This document shows positions 1 through 11,267 of a stretch of 64,000 bases of DNA, piece after piece. The stretch is from Argentina anserina (taxonomy: Eukaryota; Streptophyta; Magnoliopsida; Rosales; Rosaceae). The stretch is taken from positions 1,736,001-1,800,000 of the forward strand of contig NC_065873.1 in the NCBI RefSeq assembly GCF_933775445.1, given 5' to 3'. The notes below the pieces were generated by a model. It saw nothing but the letters and a program-made list of their open reading frames with translations, searched no databases and had not been told where the DNA came from. Position 1 is the first letter of the stretch. Every line of letters begins with the position of its first letter. A program made the position numbers and the translations under genes.

Positions 1-591
1 TAGCTCCTCCCTCATTACTCTCCTCAAGAAGAACGGCACCGAGTACTTCTTCCTCACTCCGCCACCGGATTCGTCGTCAATCTCCATAAAATATGAGGCT
101 TCACCGCTTAGGGTTTCCGAAATCGAATCGCCTCCGTCAATTAGGGTTTGCGAGTCCGAAACCGCATGCCTGGCCTCTCCGATTAGGGTTTCGGGCATCG
201 GAGCTTCAGCCATGGCCTCCTGACTCGTGGACGCCGCACCTTCGCCGGTTAGGAACTCCGAATTCGACCTCGGATCTTCAGCCATGGCTTCACTCGTGGA
301 AGCAGAGCCTTCGCGAATTAGGGTTTGGGGAATTGGGGAAACTGAGGTGTGAGGAATTAGGGAGTAGAAGATGAGGTCGCCGGAGGTGATGCCGAGGGAG
401 GCGAGGGAGTCGTTTTCGGAGGAGGAGGGGAGGAGCTCGTCGCGGCGGTTGAGGGAGAGGCGGAGAGAGGAGGAGGGGGCGGCGGAGATGGATTGGGAGA
501 GGGATTGTTTGAGGTGGAGGAGAGAGCAGTGGTTGGGCACCTCGAGGCGGAGCGTCTCTTTGGTCTCGGTGGAGCGTAGTCTCAGCTTCAT
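1..591 (-). CDS. F-box protein SKIP22-like, N-terminal part (runs off left edge)
   Basis: Reading the minus strand from the ATG at 591-589 gives 197 codons open to the window edge with no stop. The protein starts MKLRLRSTETKETLRLEVP, a ubiquitin-like N-terminal domain (about residues 1-80, ending GITSGDLIFYS). A low-complexity acidic/serine linker follows (about 85-180), then KKYSVPFFLRRVMREEL, the start of the PI31-like region of SKIP22-type F-box proteins. The C-terminal F-box, which would bind SKP1 in an SCF ubiquitin ligase, lies outside the window. The start is the first Met and matches the family N-terminus. The leader upstream is duplicated near 2.9 kb. The family match is from memory of SKIP22 sequences; exon structure beyond the edge is unknown. 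The plus-strand reading frames here are shadows. Confidence 0.8.
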   Translation of the reverse strand, partial: MKLRLRSTETKETLRLEVPNHCSLLHLKQSLSQSISAAPSSSLRLSLNRRDELLPSSSENDSLASLGITSGDLIFYSLIPHTSVSPIPQTLIREGSASTSEAMAEDPRSNSEFLTGEGAASTSQEAMAEAPMPETLIGEARHAVSDSQTLIDGGDSISETLSGEASYFMEIDDESGGGVRKKYSVPFFLRRVMREEL

Positions 592-1160
592 AGCTTAAAG
601 CTTTCTCAACAATCTGCTCTGGTTTTCGTTTTGGATTTCGAACTGGGGAAGAAGACGGTGTGTGGATAACACTGAGGTGACTGAGCCAAAGATTCGATTT
701 TTTCTGCTATTTATCTGGAAATGATTCGTAATTACGAAAGTAACCCTCTTGACGACGTCATTTGATTCGTAAGACTTTTGCGTTCATAATTCGAACTTTG
801 CCGTATGATTTTAAGTTTTGTAATTTGTTCTTAATATTTGTCGAATACAATAGATGTGAGAATAATTCGAAGAATAATTATTTCTTGACTGAATAATATA
901 AAATAGAATATATAGACATTAAGTAGAAAAAATCTCAAATGATCTGGAATCCTAATTTAATAAGAGATATAAACATATTTCAAAATAGAAACTTAAATAG
1001 GTTAAGACAAACATAAGGATAGAATATACGATGTTAACTTGGTAAAAATCTTGTCAATCAAAACAAAAATCTCTTGAGCAAAACAAAAGTTTGATCGAAT
1101 GAGAAAAAGAGTATAATGCACTAACTACTAATATCTTAATATGTGATGTAGACTCCTCAT
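592..1160. promoter_or_regulatory. SKIP22-like leader and upstream region
   Basis: Positions 592-770 are the 5' leader and proximal promoter of the minus-strand SKIP22-like gene; this stretch recurs in diverged form at 2929-3125. The rest, to about 1160, is AT-rich with no gene that I recognise. Confidence 0.4.
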
Positions 1161-2880
1161 GATGTCTACTAAACCTTAAAGTTCTGACAAATGACACATA
1201 TCAATGCTCTTCATATGTTTCACAAAAATAGATTTAAGTAAAGACTTGATGAATAAATCTGCAACATTAGACATTCAGGAACTTTTGTTGCTGCACATTG
1301 TAAAAGAACTTAGGCGAGATATGCTTAGTTGTCTCTCTTGATGAAACCCAACTTAGTATGCTCTATGCAACTAGCGCTATTTTCATAAATGCACGTAAGT
1401 TTATCAGTTGTAGAGCCTAATCCACAAGAATTACGAATATGATGAACAAGTGAGCTAAGCTAAACACATTCTTTACATGCTTTATAGAAAACTACGATCT
1501 CTGCGTGATTCGACGAGTAGCAACAAGAGATTACTTAGTGAATTTCCAAGATATCGCCGTATTCCCAACGGTCTAAAACATAACCAGTTTGAGAACAAAC
1601 CTTATGAGAGTCCGAGAGGTACCATGCGTCGACATAACCAACTAACACGTTGTTTGGAGTCTTTGCATTGGAGGAAGAAGCAAGATGAGACGATACCTTG
1701 CTCTCGGCACCGTGTGCAGCCTCCACGATGTAGCTGCCGACGATGGCTTCACCGCGCACGATAGCGCTGGTGTGAGGAGGGCTGGCCACGGTGGTCTCTC
1801 TATTGTAGGGGTATAACAATCCAATGTTAATGGATTCTTTAAAGTACCGAAACAAGTGCTTGACACAATTCCAATGATTAGTGTAGGTGCGAAACTAATC
1901 TAGCTAACAAGTTCACTGTGAAAAATATGTCTGGTCTAATGCATTGAGCTAAATACAATAGTGCCCCAATTGCACTAAGGTATGAAACTTTAGGACCAAG
2001 AACCTCTTCATCATCTTTAGGACCGAATGGGTCCTTCTTGATATCTAGACTTCGAACGACCATAAGAGTAGACAATTGACTGCATAGATCCATATTGAAA
2101 TGTCGAAGCATCTTTTGCATGTAGTTAAACTAATGCACCAAGATGTCGTCGGCCCTATGAACAAGCTCAAGGCCGAGACAAAATATTGTCATGCATCTCA
2201 AATTCCGACTTCAAATAAGCAACGGTTTGTTTCAATTTCATTAGGACTACTAATAATGTTCATGTCATCAACGTAAACGGCGACGATGACAAATCCGGAA
2301 TTTGTCTTTTCGTATGAACACACATGGGCATAGTTCATCATTGATGTAACCCCTTCAGTCAAGTATTTGTGTAACTGATTGTACCATATTCTTCTATATT
2401 GTTTAAACCCGTACAACGAACGACACAATCTGATTGCATGAACACTCCATGGTTTGGAGGCACTTGATGGAGGTAATGTAGTCCCTATGGAACCTTCATG
2501 TATATATCTGTGACAAGATCCTCATACAGATAAGTTGTAACCACATCCATTAGTTACATGTTTAGTCTTTTGGATACTACCAAACTAGTAAGGTAGTGGA
2601 AGGTAATAATGTCCATAATCAGAGAGTAAGTCTCATAAGCAATGCCAGGTCATTGAGAAAATCCTTGCGCTACGAGTCTTGCTTTATAATGCACGACCTC
2701 GTTCATTTCATTATGTAAGGTTATGACCAAAGACCCATTTTATGTCCAATAAGTTTGACGTCACTCGGAGTCAATTCAACATTTTCGTAAACTTATCTCT
2801 TCTTTAACGAGTCTAATTCTGCTTGTATTGCTTTCTTCCACTTGGACTAATCTGCTCGGTGTTCACATTCAACTATAGAA
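1160..2880 (-). mobile_element. Decayed Ty1/copia retrotransposon fragment (reverse transcriptase and RNase H)
   Basis: Minus-strand pieces in shifting frames resemble copia pol. At 2428-2198 there is a reverse transcriptase segment with SLYGFKQ and the catalytic box YVDDMN. At 2120-1878 is the following segment with VSYLSAIGALLYLAQCIRPD. Near 1280-1170 there is an RNase H tail reading NVADLFIKSL. Frames are broken many times and no LTRs, primer site or gag were found. It is a pol-only relic. It lies between the SKIP22-like gene start and a partial copy of that same start. Confidence 0.75.
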
Positions 2881-2885
2881 AATGA

Positions 2886-3125
2886 GTGGCGTCTCTTTGG
2901 TCTCGGTGGAACGTAGTCTCAGCTTCATGGCTTTTTGCTTAAGAAAGGTTAGGGTTTTAATCAAAACTCAGATTCTCTCAATCTATTCTCTGGTTTTCGT
3001 TTTGGATTTCGAACTGGGGAAGAGGACAGTGTGTGGTCAACACTGAGCCAAATAATTGATCTTTTTCCTATTTATATGGAAATGATCCATAATTACAAAA
3101 ATAAACCTCCTGACGACGTCGTTTA
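2886..3125 (-). pseudogene. Duplicated 5' end of the SKIP22-like gene
   Basis: This stretch is a direct-orientation diverged copy of 549-770. It includes a start codon at 2928-2926, about 12 matching codons (MKLRLRSTETKET), the leader and a proximal promoter containing a shared TGACGACGTC motif. Homology to the coding region stops near 2889. It is therefore a promoter-plus-first-codons fragment and cannot encode the protein. Confidence 0.75.
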
Positions 3126-3747
3126 CTGCTTAATGTCTAATGAGTCGTTATTCCGTTCGAGGGTATATTTCAAACTTTTCACTTATATACTTCGATGTCG
3201 TTTACATGATTTTTTGTAGTCCATTTACACAGTGAAAATACATTCATTGTACGTTATTCAATTTAGGGGTAACTTCGAACTTTTAACTCATATACATCAA
3301 CCGATTTATATGATTTTCTCAAATTTAAGTCGTTTATACTGCATATGAAAATACACACCGTGCACCACTAAAGACAATCCGTTAAAGAACATGTGTATCA
3401 CTGTTTGGAAAATCAAAGATATTAAGTTTTGTAATTACATTGCTATTACTGGTAATCTTGTCTGAATTTCTAAAAGATATATATTCTCAGCCACAGTGAA
3501 TCTTACATTTACTATTCTCAACGCTATTCAAGTCATAGTAAATCTTACATTCACTATGGCTTGGAAAGGGAGGTGGATACTTGAGTCGAACAAACTTTCA
3601 TACTGTACCAAACCTGGAACTAAATACAGTATCATGCTCTGAGCTATTTCATTCTTCGTCATTCTTCTATGTTACATTTACAATGAGAGAGTCGAAATAG
3701 TCATTAACATACAAGAACATATGAACTTGCAGTTTTTTTTTTACTAT
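3126..3747. other. Intergenic stretch, nothing recognised
   Basis: AT-rich DNA between the duplicated SKIP22 fragment and the EGY3-like stop codon. It would hold the 3' UTR of the EGY3-like gene. A near-repeat of about 25 bases (AGTGAATCTTACATT / AGTAAATCTTACATT) occurs near 3495-3560. No coding signal was seen. Confidence 0.4.
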
Positions 3748-6700
3748 TTACAGATCACCCCTGAAGAATGGTGCATTGAAGAATGAGCTGGAGAATGTTC
3801 CTCCTCCATTGGGGAAAAGAGTGAGGAAACAGATGAGGCCAAGGACACAACCCCAAGCGAATCTGTCATCACCTAAAGGGGTGATTTCATCTTTTGCAGG
3901 AACTTCTTCTCCACCCCGGAAGAAGGTTGCAAATAATCCCCATGCCAAGCAAAGGACACTTCCACTCAGGCCACCGATACCAAGTAAAAGCGATGTGGCA
4001 AACGATAGCAGAGTGGCAGTGCTTCTTCCAAACATAGCTTGTGCAATGCGGCCTCCTTCGAGCCTTCCACAGGGTAACAAGTTCAGAGAAGTCACAACCA
4101 TACCTGCAGGATTATTGCTAACTGGTTCAGAGTTCTATCTATACTGGTTCTGTGTAAATTGTAATTGAGGACCGCCTTAGATAATTGCTAACCAGACATT
4201 CACCTAGACAACAGTGGCTTGGCATGAAATAACTGCATCTTTCCCCACAACCAAGACTTTCAGTTAAATTCGTTTTATCACAATAATTGGAGAACAAAGA
4301 AGGTCAATAACCGAAACAGAACAAGTAATTTTATACCCAAGAACCCCATTTTTTGGCCAATTTGTTCCTAGTCTCCTATTTTCCTTTCAACTTGTTCATC
4401 ATTTGTATTGGTTTAAGTTCAGACTTAGACCTTGGAAAGAGCTAGTCTTAAAGTCATTTGCATTAATTCTGATAATAAGGAGTTACACAACTTAAGCTAG
4501 TATGCATTGAAAGTTCCAAAGAGGATTATCAACTGATCCTTAAGATTAAGTACAGATAATATAAACAGAAGCTGAGCTAAGTAGAATTGAGATTCTGGAC
4601 AACAACTATCAGTTATACCCAAATTTCTGACCACTACCACATAATGTTTACAGTGAAGTTTTGATTTGGGGAGTAAATAAAATTGTATGATTTAGAAGGC
4701 CAAGGAACTCACCTAGAAGTCCAGCAAAAGCAAGGGGATCAACAGGAACTCCAACACCTTCAACTGCATTGGGTAGCACATTCCCAAGATCATCAGCATA
4801 AGGACCAATAACAAATTGGATAAATGAAAGCAGTGGATTGTTGTAAAAGAACTGAGGCCTTATATACCTGCCAAGAAATAAAAGAATCATTGTCAGAACC
4901 AAATAATGAAGGGTGGGGTGAGGAACAGGATGCCATAGTATAGTGAAGGTTATAGACCACTATTAAGATAGGCATGAACTATACTTTAATAAGCACTGTC
5001 ATCACCATTGCTTACTTGTAAGGTTGCACCCAAAGAAATAAAATTTAATTTTAATGATATTACAACTTTTTCATTCTGAGGAAGGTTAGAAGAAATTACA
5101 ATGCATTGTCACCCCCATTAAAACTGCCATCAGCCACAAACGCAGCAACTGCAAGTACCAGTGATGTAATATATGCACTAGCTGTGCGCGCCACTGGAAT
5201 ATCAAAGAGAGCTTTCTTATTTGGAAGCAGCGACTCATAGTTATTCATCACCCCTATACACCCCGTCCAATTGGATGGCACAAGAAAAGATGGGCTGAGT
5301 TTCACACCGTAACGAGCTGCTGTTACTCTAGTGGCTATCTGCATGCATAGCACAAGCTTTGTCAGAATGAAGAGCAAACAATCATTAACGATACACGTAT
5401 AGACAATTGTAGTACATTACCTCTTAAAACTGAACAAAGGGATGGAATTTGTCCTATTAGCTATATGACTTTGGTATACTGTGATTAATTACTATCCACT
5501 TGTTTAAGTAAAAACACCACTAACATAAAGTTATAAACCTAATTTTGTAGCCCTCCTCTGATAACAAATTTTCATTTCCCATTCCAGAAACAGGTGTACT
5601 GTCAAATAATCATATAAAGTATCAATTATGACTGCTGTCGAATAATATGTACTGTACTAATCATGGACAAGTACCCATGTATGATGAGTTGGTAACATAC
5701 CTCAGAAACTCCCAAAATAGACAGGAAGCCACCGAAGAGAGGCACAACATCAGCTAGGTAGTCATCAAAGGTAGCACCGGGTTTAAGGAAGAAGCCACTC
5801 ATCAAAGCTATTGTCCCAAAAGTAGCAACGCACAATGCTACTGCACTAACATAACCCCACGGAGTGCTCAGCTTGGTATACTCAAATTGAAGATCTATTT
5901 CTGCTTTAGGTTGCACCATACAGACCTTAAAGAAAACCAACAAAAACTGTCAGTATAATCAAAACTTTAAATTTCGGCTCACAATGCTACGGGGAGGACC
6001 GGATGACTACAGAAGGAAAACAATGTGAGAAGTTGCAGAATTCGAAAACCCCAAAATCAGGGCCATATACCAGTTCATGCTACATCAAACTACTGAAATT
6101 ATCATCAGTCAATCACCATGTAACAACATGCTTAGATCAGTTCAGGACAAAACTATAATTGAAGCAAACACAGCCATAAAGCTGGTTGAATGCTTTTACC
6201 CAAACAAGGCAAGGCTTGCCATGAATTTTTCATCCATACAATTTAGTTTTTGTGTGGTAACTAGAACTGACACCTCACAATATGCATATCATGAATGATT
6301 CACCAAAACTTTATAGGCTAACATTTAGGACAATATGATACGTACAAGATCAAATCCGTATATACAAAATGAATTTTAGGAATAATTTAGAAAAGAAGCC
6401 AATCTCAGCTCAGGCTCAAGTACCTGTTTTGTGATGTCATTTGTTTGTTCCTCCATGAACCATAAAACAACCTCCCTTCCCGCCACCTCAGACAGCTTTT
6501 TCTCCAATTTGGGCATGACCTCTTCAATTGGTCTCCTCAGGTTTCCAATGAAAATGCCTCCATCTCCGAATCTCCGAACATCAGTTGGAAAAAACGTATC
6601 GAATCCAAAACAACTCTTTAACTGCAATATCAAATAATCCAGAACACAAGGTCGGTACTTAACTTGATAAGTTACTAAACAAAAACAATCTAGCCACATT

Positions 6701-7284
6701 ATAGCAAAAGTAATGCATCATAAGGATTTTCAAGGGACAGAAGTTACCTTGTTAAGGTCAATAGCCTTGAAAGTCTCTTCAGCTTTCTCCAACCTCTCCT
6801 TCTCTCTAGCCAAACTATCTCTTAAGGCTCTATTAAGCAGCTCTACAATTGGGTTATCACTACTTTCCCTATCAAGATCCTTAAGCTTCCTATCTGCCCT
6901 CTTCTTCTCCAACTTTATTGCAGCTTCAATTGAGGGGTTCCCCATGAACCTCTTGAACTCCTCATCTGTCTTCCAATCCATTTCTTGCTGTTTCTCTTTC
7001 TCCTCATCATTATTCTCTTCACCCTTTTCACCTTCTTCTCCCTCCTTTTGACTGTCATCATCACTTGGCTTCTCAGAAACTACAACTGAAGAAGAGGAAG
7101 AAGAAGATTGGCCATCTTTCATGGAAAATGTAATGGAATGGTGTTTTCTTGAGATGGGTTTGGAAGAAGATGAATTGGTGAAAGAGAAGTGATGGGCCTT
7201 TTTACCAAATGGGGTATTGATGTTTTTGGTCTTGGGAGGCCATGAAGGTATGTGGGAAGGTGAAGTGATGGAAAGGGAAGCCAT
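3748..7284 (-). CDS. EGY3: EGY3-like chloroplast membrane (pseudo)metalloprotease, six exons, complete
   Basis: Exons on the minus strand, all with GT-AG borders: 7284-6748, 6621-6424, 5925-5701, 5338-5100, 4867-4713, 4103-3748. They join to 1710 nt, 569 residues, close to the Arabidopsis EGY3 length. Residues 1-55 form a Ser/Thr-rich chloroplast transit peptide. An acidic, Lys/Glu-rich stromal segment follows (about 60-180, with QEMDWKTDEEFKRFMGNPSI), then GFDTFFPTDVRRFGDGG and a polytopic M50/site-2-protease membrane domain. At about residues 317-326 the sequence reads VSEIATRVTA where active EGY1/EGY2 have HExxH, so the zinc ligands are missing. The second motif survives as NLLPCGRLEGG (about 459-469). 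EGY3 in Arabidopsis is described as a heat/salt-responsive pseudoprotease of the thylakoid; that role is inferred here. No stops or frameshifts interrupt it. Confidence 0.95.
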
Positions 7285-9300
7285 TGGAGAGATTGAGCAG
7301 TGGACTGGGAAATACGAGGAGACATGGTTTGGTGATCAGAAGTACAATAGGAGTTGGATAGACGGGGATGGAGAGAGCTGGGGTGGTCTGGAAAGTTGGA
7401 GAAGGAAGGACAGGTGGAATGGGTTTTGAACGATGTGACAAAAGTATGAGACCCCATCTGAGCGCCAAGAATCCGAGATTGTGGTTTTCGATTTTATGGG
7501 AAATACGAAATTGATACACCGTATTAAACCACCATCAATGCGTCTCACCTTGTAAGAGTTTATTTAATCACACTCTTATAACTCAAATCCATTTTATGAA
7601 CTAAATAACATGTCAAAGTTACGTATATATATCATTTCACTATATGCTAATTTAAAATTATATTTAATAATTAAGGGGATAGAAAAATAAATTGTAAAAT
7701 TAAAACATAAAAAAATAGAAAAATTATTACTTATTTTATAGGGAAGTTACAAGTCACTACGTAAAATATAGAAGATTATTCACACCCATTAAAAGCAAAT
7801 TTGTCGCTCACCCATATCATACTTACCTCATGCCCATCACCCTAAGTAAATGTTAAGTGTTTTTTTTCTCAACAAATTTATAACTATAGTATTATAAAAG
7901 ACACTTGTCATATATTTAAAATAGTGGACATGATAGGGGTGGACGACAAACAATTATATTGAATAAATAAAATTTGAAAAAATTGACCATAATATGTCAT
8001 AAGTACGGTGATACGATGTCCAAATTGAATGAAGTTTTAACAGTGTGCTTAAAAATATGAAGCGATCACATCTGACGGTCCAATTGACTATGCCATAAAA
8101 TTAAGTTGTTGATCACTGATTGTCCACTAAACTATTATAACATTTATAATAGATTAGATATAAAGGTGTCGCATTATGAACCGACTATATGGAGGCAATG
8201 TCTAGACATCAATCACACCGTTTGATGTTTTTGTTATATATATTTAGGCACCATGTGAAAATTTCATTCAATTTGGATCTTGTTTAACCGTTTCCACATC
8301 GTAAAAACTGAAAACACCACTAATACGCATTAAAGATGAACCTATTACCAAGATGCAAAGGCTAAAATTCTTTTGCATCTCTTAGACCACGTAATTATTT
8401 GGAGTCACCTTGTGCAGTCGGAATCCATAATTATATTTGCGAGGGGACCGGTCAATGCTGTTTTATACTGGATAAATTCTATTTTTAAGTTGACCGGATG
8501 TTCGGATGGTCATGCAGAGTCCAAATAGAATGAAATTTTAATTGAATGCCTTCATGAGCACGAGATGATGAGAAAATTTTGAAGATTTGTTCGTGCTTTG
8601 GTATTATTTATTAAAGATTTTCGGACATTTACCGAAGTTAACTATGATTGTAAAAAAGACAACTATGATTGAGGTGGTATTTGTGCTGAGAAGTTACACC
8701 ATAGGCCTACGCACATTGAATACATTTATTGTGAAATTAAATATATAATTCCCTGTATCACAGGCTTGCTCACACAGTCACACTGAATCGTTAGATGCCT
8801 TGTTCTCTGCACGTCCCGAGTCCCGACGAGTTTGTGATTAATGGTACAATGATTCAACCTTAATTAAGTTTTGATCAACACCAGAAAGTCGAAAACCAGA
8901 GAAGATCCTCCTTCAACCAATCTAATAATAAACTTGAGGTGCGCGCCTTTGGGTTGGGTTCGATTCTACCTTGATGAATGCCCATGTCAAAACCAACCCG
9001 ACCTGAGATGTGGCCCAGTAGCCCCTTCATCTCAAAGTCTGCGCAAACGGCTTCCGGCGACGACCAGTGAGACCCAGTTGATCTAGTTGGACGTTGGTGA
9101 TTCTGGTTTTTACTATTTTTCTCTTGGAGCGCGTGAGTACTATCCGTTAGTATAACTGCAGGTGAAGTGGACCAAGGTGGACTGAAGAAGCTCCGACTGA
9201 AGTCAGTGAAGAACAAAGAGAGGGACCCACTAGGAAACTTGACACGAGAGGGGCAACACGTCAGTAACCGAGAGAAACAGAGAGTTTGGTTGTCATCTTA
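7285..9300. other. EGY3 leader/promoter and gene-free AT-rich DNA
   Basis: The first 270 bases beyond 7284 are pyrimidine-rich on the minus strand and probably form the EGY3-like 5' leader. From 7560 to 9300 I see no gene. A weak inverted repeat is present: TCCAAATTGAATGAA near 8019-8033 and its complement near 8262-8276. This may mark an old small transposon, but ends and target duplication were not resolved. Confidence 0.35.
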
Positions 9301-11267
9301 AAGCCGCGAAATCAAAACCACTTTGGGCACTTTGGCAGCTTCTTCCTCACTCAGCTCCCTGGTACGATTCTCTCTCTTTCTCTCAATTTTCAAGTTTCAA
9401 TCTTTGATCAAATGCCATGCATATAATCCAATTCTATGTTCAAAGATTCATGCTTTATTGTGCTGTGTGTGATTGTCTCTATCTGCTACTAAATCGTCTC
9501 AGTTCTCTGAATGCAATGAATTAGGTCAGCTTGTTGTTCAATTGGGATAATTGGTTCTGGATTTGAATTGGTTTTCACATTCTGGGGTTGTTTTTTGATG
9601 CTCTGTGGTGTGATTGGTGTTGTACTTGGTCCATTCTGCCTTGAGGGAATTGGACTTTGTGAGTGTTCAGGTTTGTTTCTCCAAAACTAGGGGGTGTTGG
9701 AGTGCTAATGTGATTTATGTTTCATTCATTTTGACCATTAAAGTATTTTTTCAATGATTTTCTCCAACATGCTTTGCTTCGAATGAGTTGTACTGCTCAG
9801 AGTCTCTCTCTTCCCCCTCCCTGTACATATCTATATAATGAGACTTCTTCAAATGTAATGCATGCTTTCTTGACATTAAATTTGATGACATGTACTGAGT
9901 CTAAGGAGTAATTCTTAACACGAAATGAATCACCATAATCAGTTATGGTAATAATAGTTGTGCCTATTCGTTAATCACAAAGCAGTCAGATGTTGATTTA
10001 TTATATTGCTAATCTCTACGGTTTGATGTAGAAGGTATTCCATTTTCGTAAGGACTTCAAAGGTACTATCACTTGTTTTCTGTTGTGTTCTATCTACAAT
10101 AGTCCAAATAAAATGTGTTATTGGCTTTTCTTTTAATTGTTTTAGAAGGTTTCCCCCTTTTTTACTTTATTTTTGTTATGTTCTTTATCCATTCATGCAT
10201 TAGGTAATTTCCATAGCTCTAAAGATGCTTACAGGTACATGCCAATTGCCAAGCCACTTTATTGAGAGGTAGGACATGCTGTGGGTCTTTGCTGCTTGCT
10301 CTACCTACTTTATTGCTTGAATGTTAGTAATTCTGTCATCTTGCCTCTTGATTTTTAGTAAATCTGTGTGAAGTTGTATTTTTTATTATTTGCGTAAATT
10401 AGACTTTTGTCCGTGTTTTAAACTGTTAGATATTACATCAGCACTTTCTTTAGAGAAACCCTGTTCTTTTGTTTTATTTTCAATCGACTTTGTTCCCCGT
10501 CTTAAATTTCTGGGTTTGAAATCTTCTTTTCATCCCTTCATAGTTACTTATGTCCTTATGTGGAGCAGAAACTGAGTTCTTGCTTCTCAGAAATTGAAGT
10601 TTTTTTAATTTCTTTCCTAACGTTAAGGGTGCTTCAATTTATGATCTCGTGTAGTGTATAGTATCGATGATAAAGACATTTTAATGGCTGATTATTGAAT
10701 AGTTTTGGCGATGTAAATAAACTTGGAATTCCGAATTTAAGCGGCTTTCAGTGAGTTGTTGTTGCATGTTCCGGAAGCTTTTTAACAGTTATATTATGTG
10801 TGGGAGTTTGAGCAAGAGAGGGATTATTGTTTTTATAGGACAGTCTCGGGTGAAATTCCTCTTAGTTTTGAAGCAGCTTTTTACTTGTGCCTTGGGGCTG
10901 AATGAGTTATTTAGCTTGCAGTTGAGTTGTAATCTCATATGTTTTTCGAATTCCATCATCTCCGTGGCACATATTGAGAGATTAAATTGTATTGATATTG
11001 ATTTGAGCACACTTTGAAGACTATCATTGATATTATTTTTGTGATTATGCTGTTCATGCTTTGGTTTCTGTCAGAATTTTGGCTAGTAATGTTTACCATT
11101 ATAAGTTCATTCTTGAGTGTGTTCATTTTCTGTTCCTGCTTTCTTATTAAAGCAGCTACCTTTTGACCTTTAAGCTCCTACCTATTTCTAAATTTTTATT
11201 TGGGAGAAAATCTTGTTATACAGTTTTGACTTATATATATATATATATATTATATTTCCTTGAATAG
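9300..11267. other. Possible leader/intron region upstream of the PRP40-like remnant
   Basis: At 9301-9362 a GC-richer stretch ends in a possible splice donor (CCCTG|GTACG) and could be an old 5' untranslated exon of the downstream PRP40-like remnant. The rest is T-rich, intron-like DNA. I looked for the Met/Pro/Gln-rich N-terminus and first WW domain expected of PRP40 proteins and did not find them. A TA repeat lies at about 11232-11250. Confidence 0.25.

Noticed and set aside
93..598. Plus-strand reading frames rich in Arg/Leu
   Set aside because: They are shadows of the minus-strand SKIP22-like coding region, which matches a known family and is open to the edge.
3776..4168. Plus-strand 130-codon frame
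   Set aside because: Antisense of the last EGY3 exon.
7119..7548. Several overlapping frames upstream of EGY3
   Set aside because: They overlap the transit-peptide exon or its leader in other frames and have no recognisable protein.
8871..9216. Frames on both strands near 9 kb
   Set aside because: Low-information sequence, no family match, and no splice or start context.
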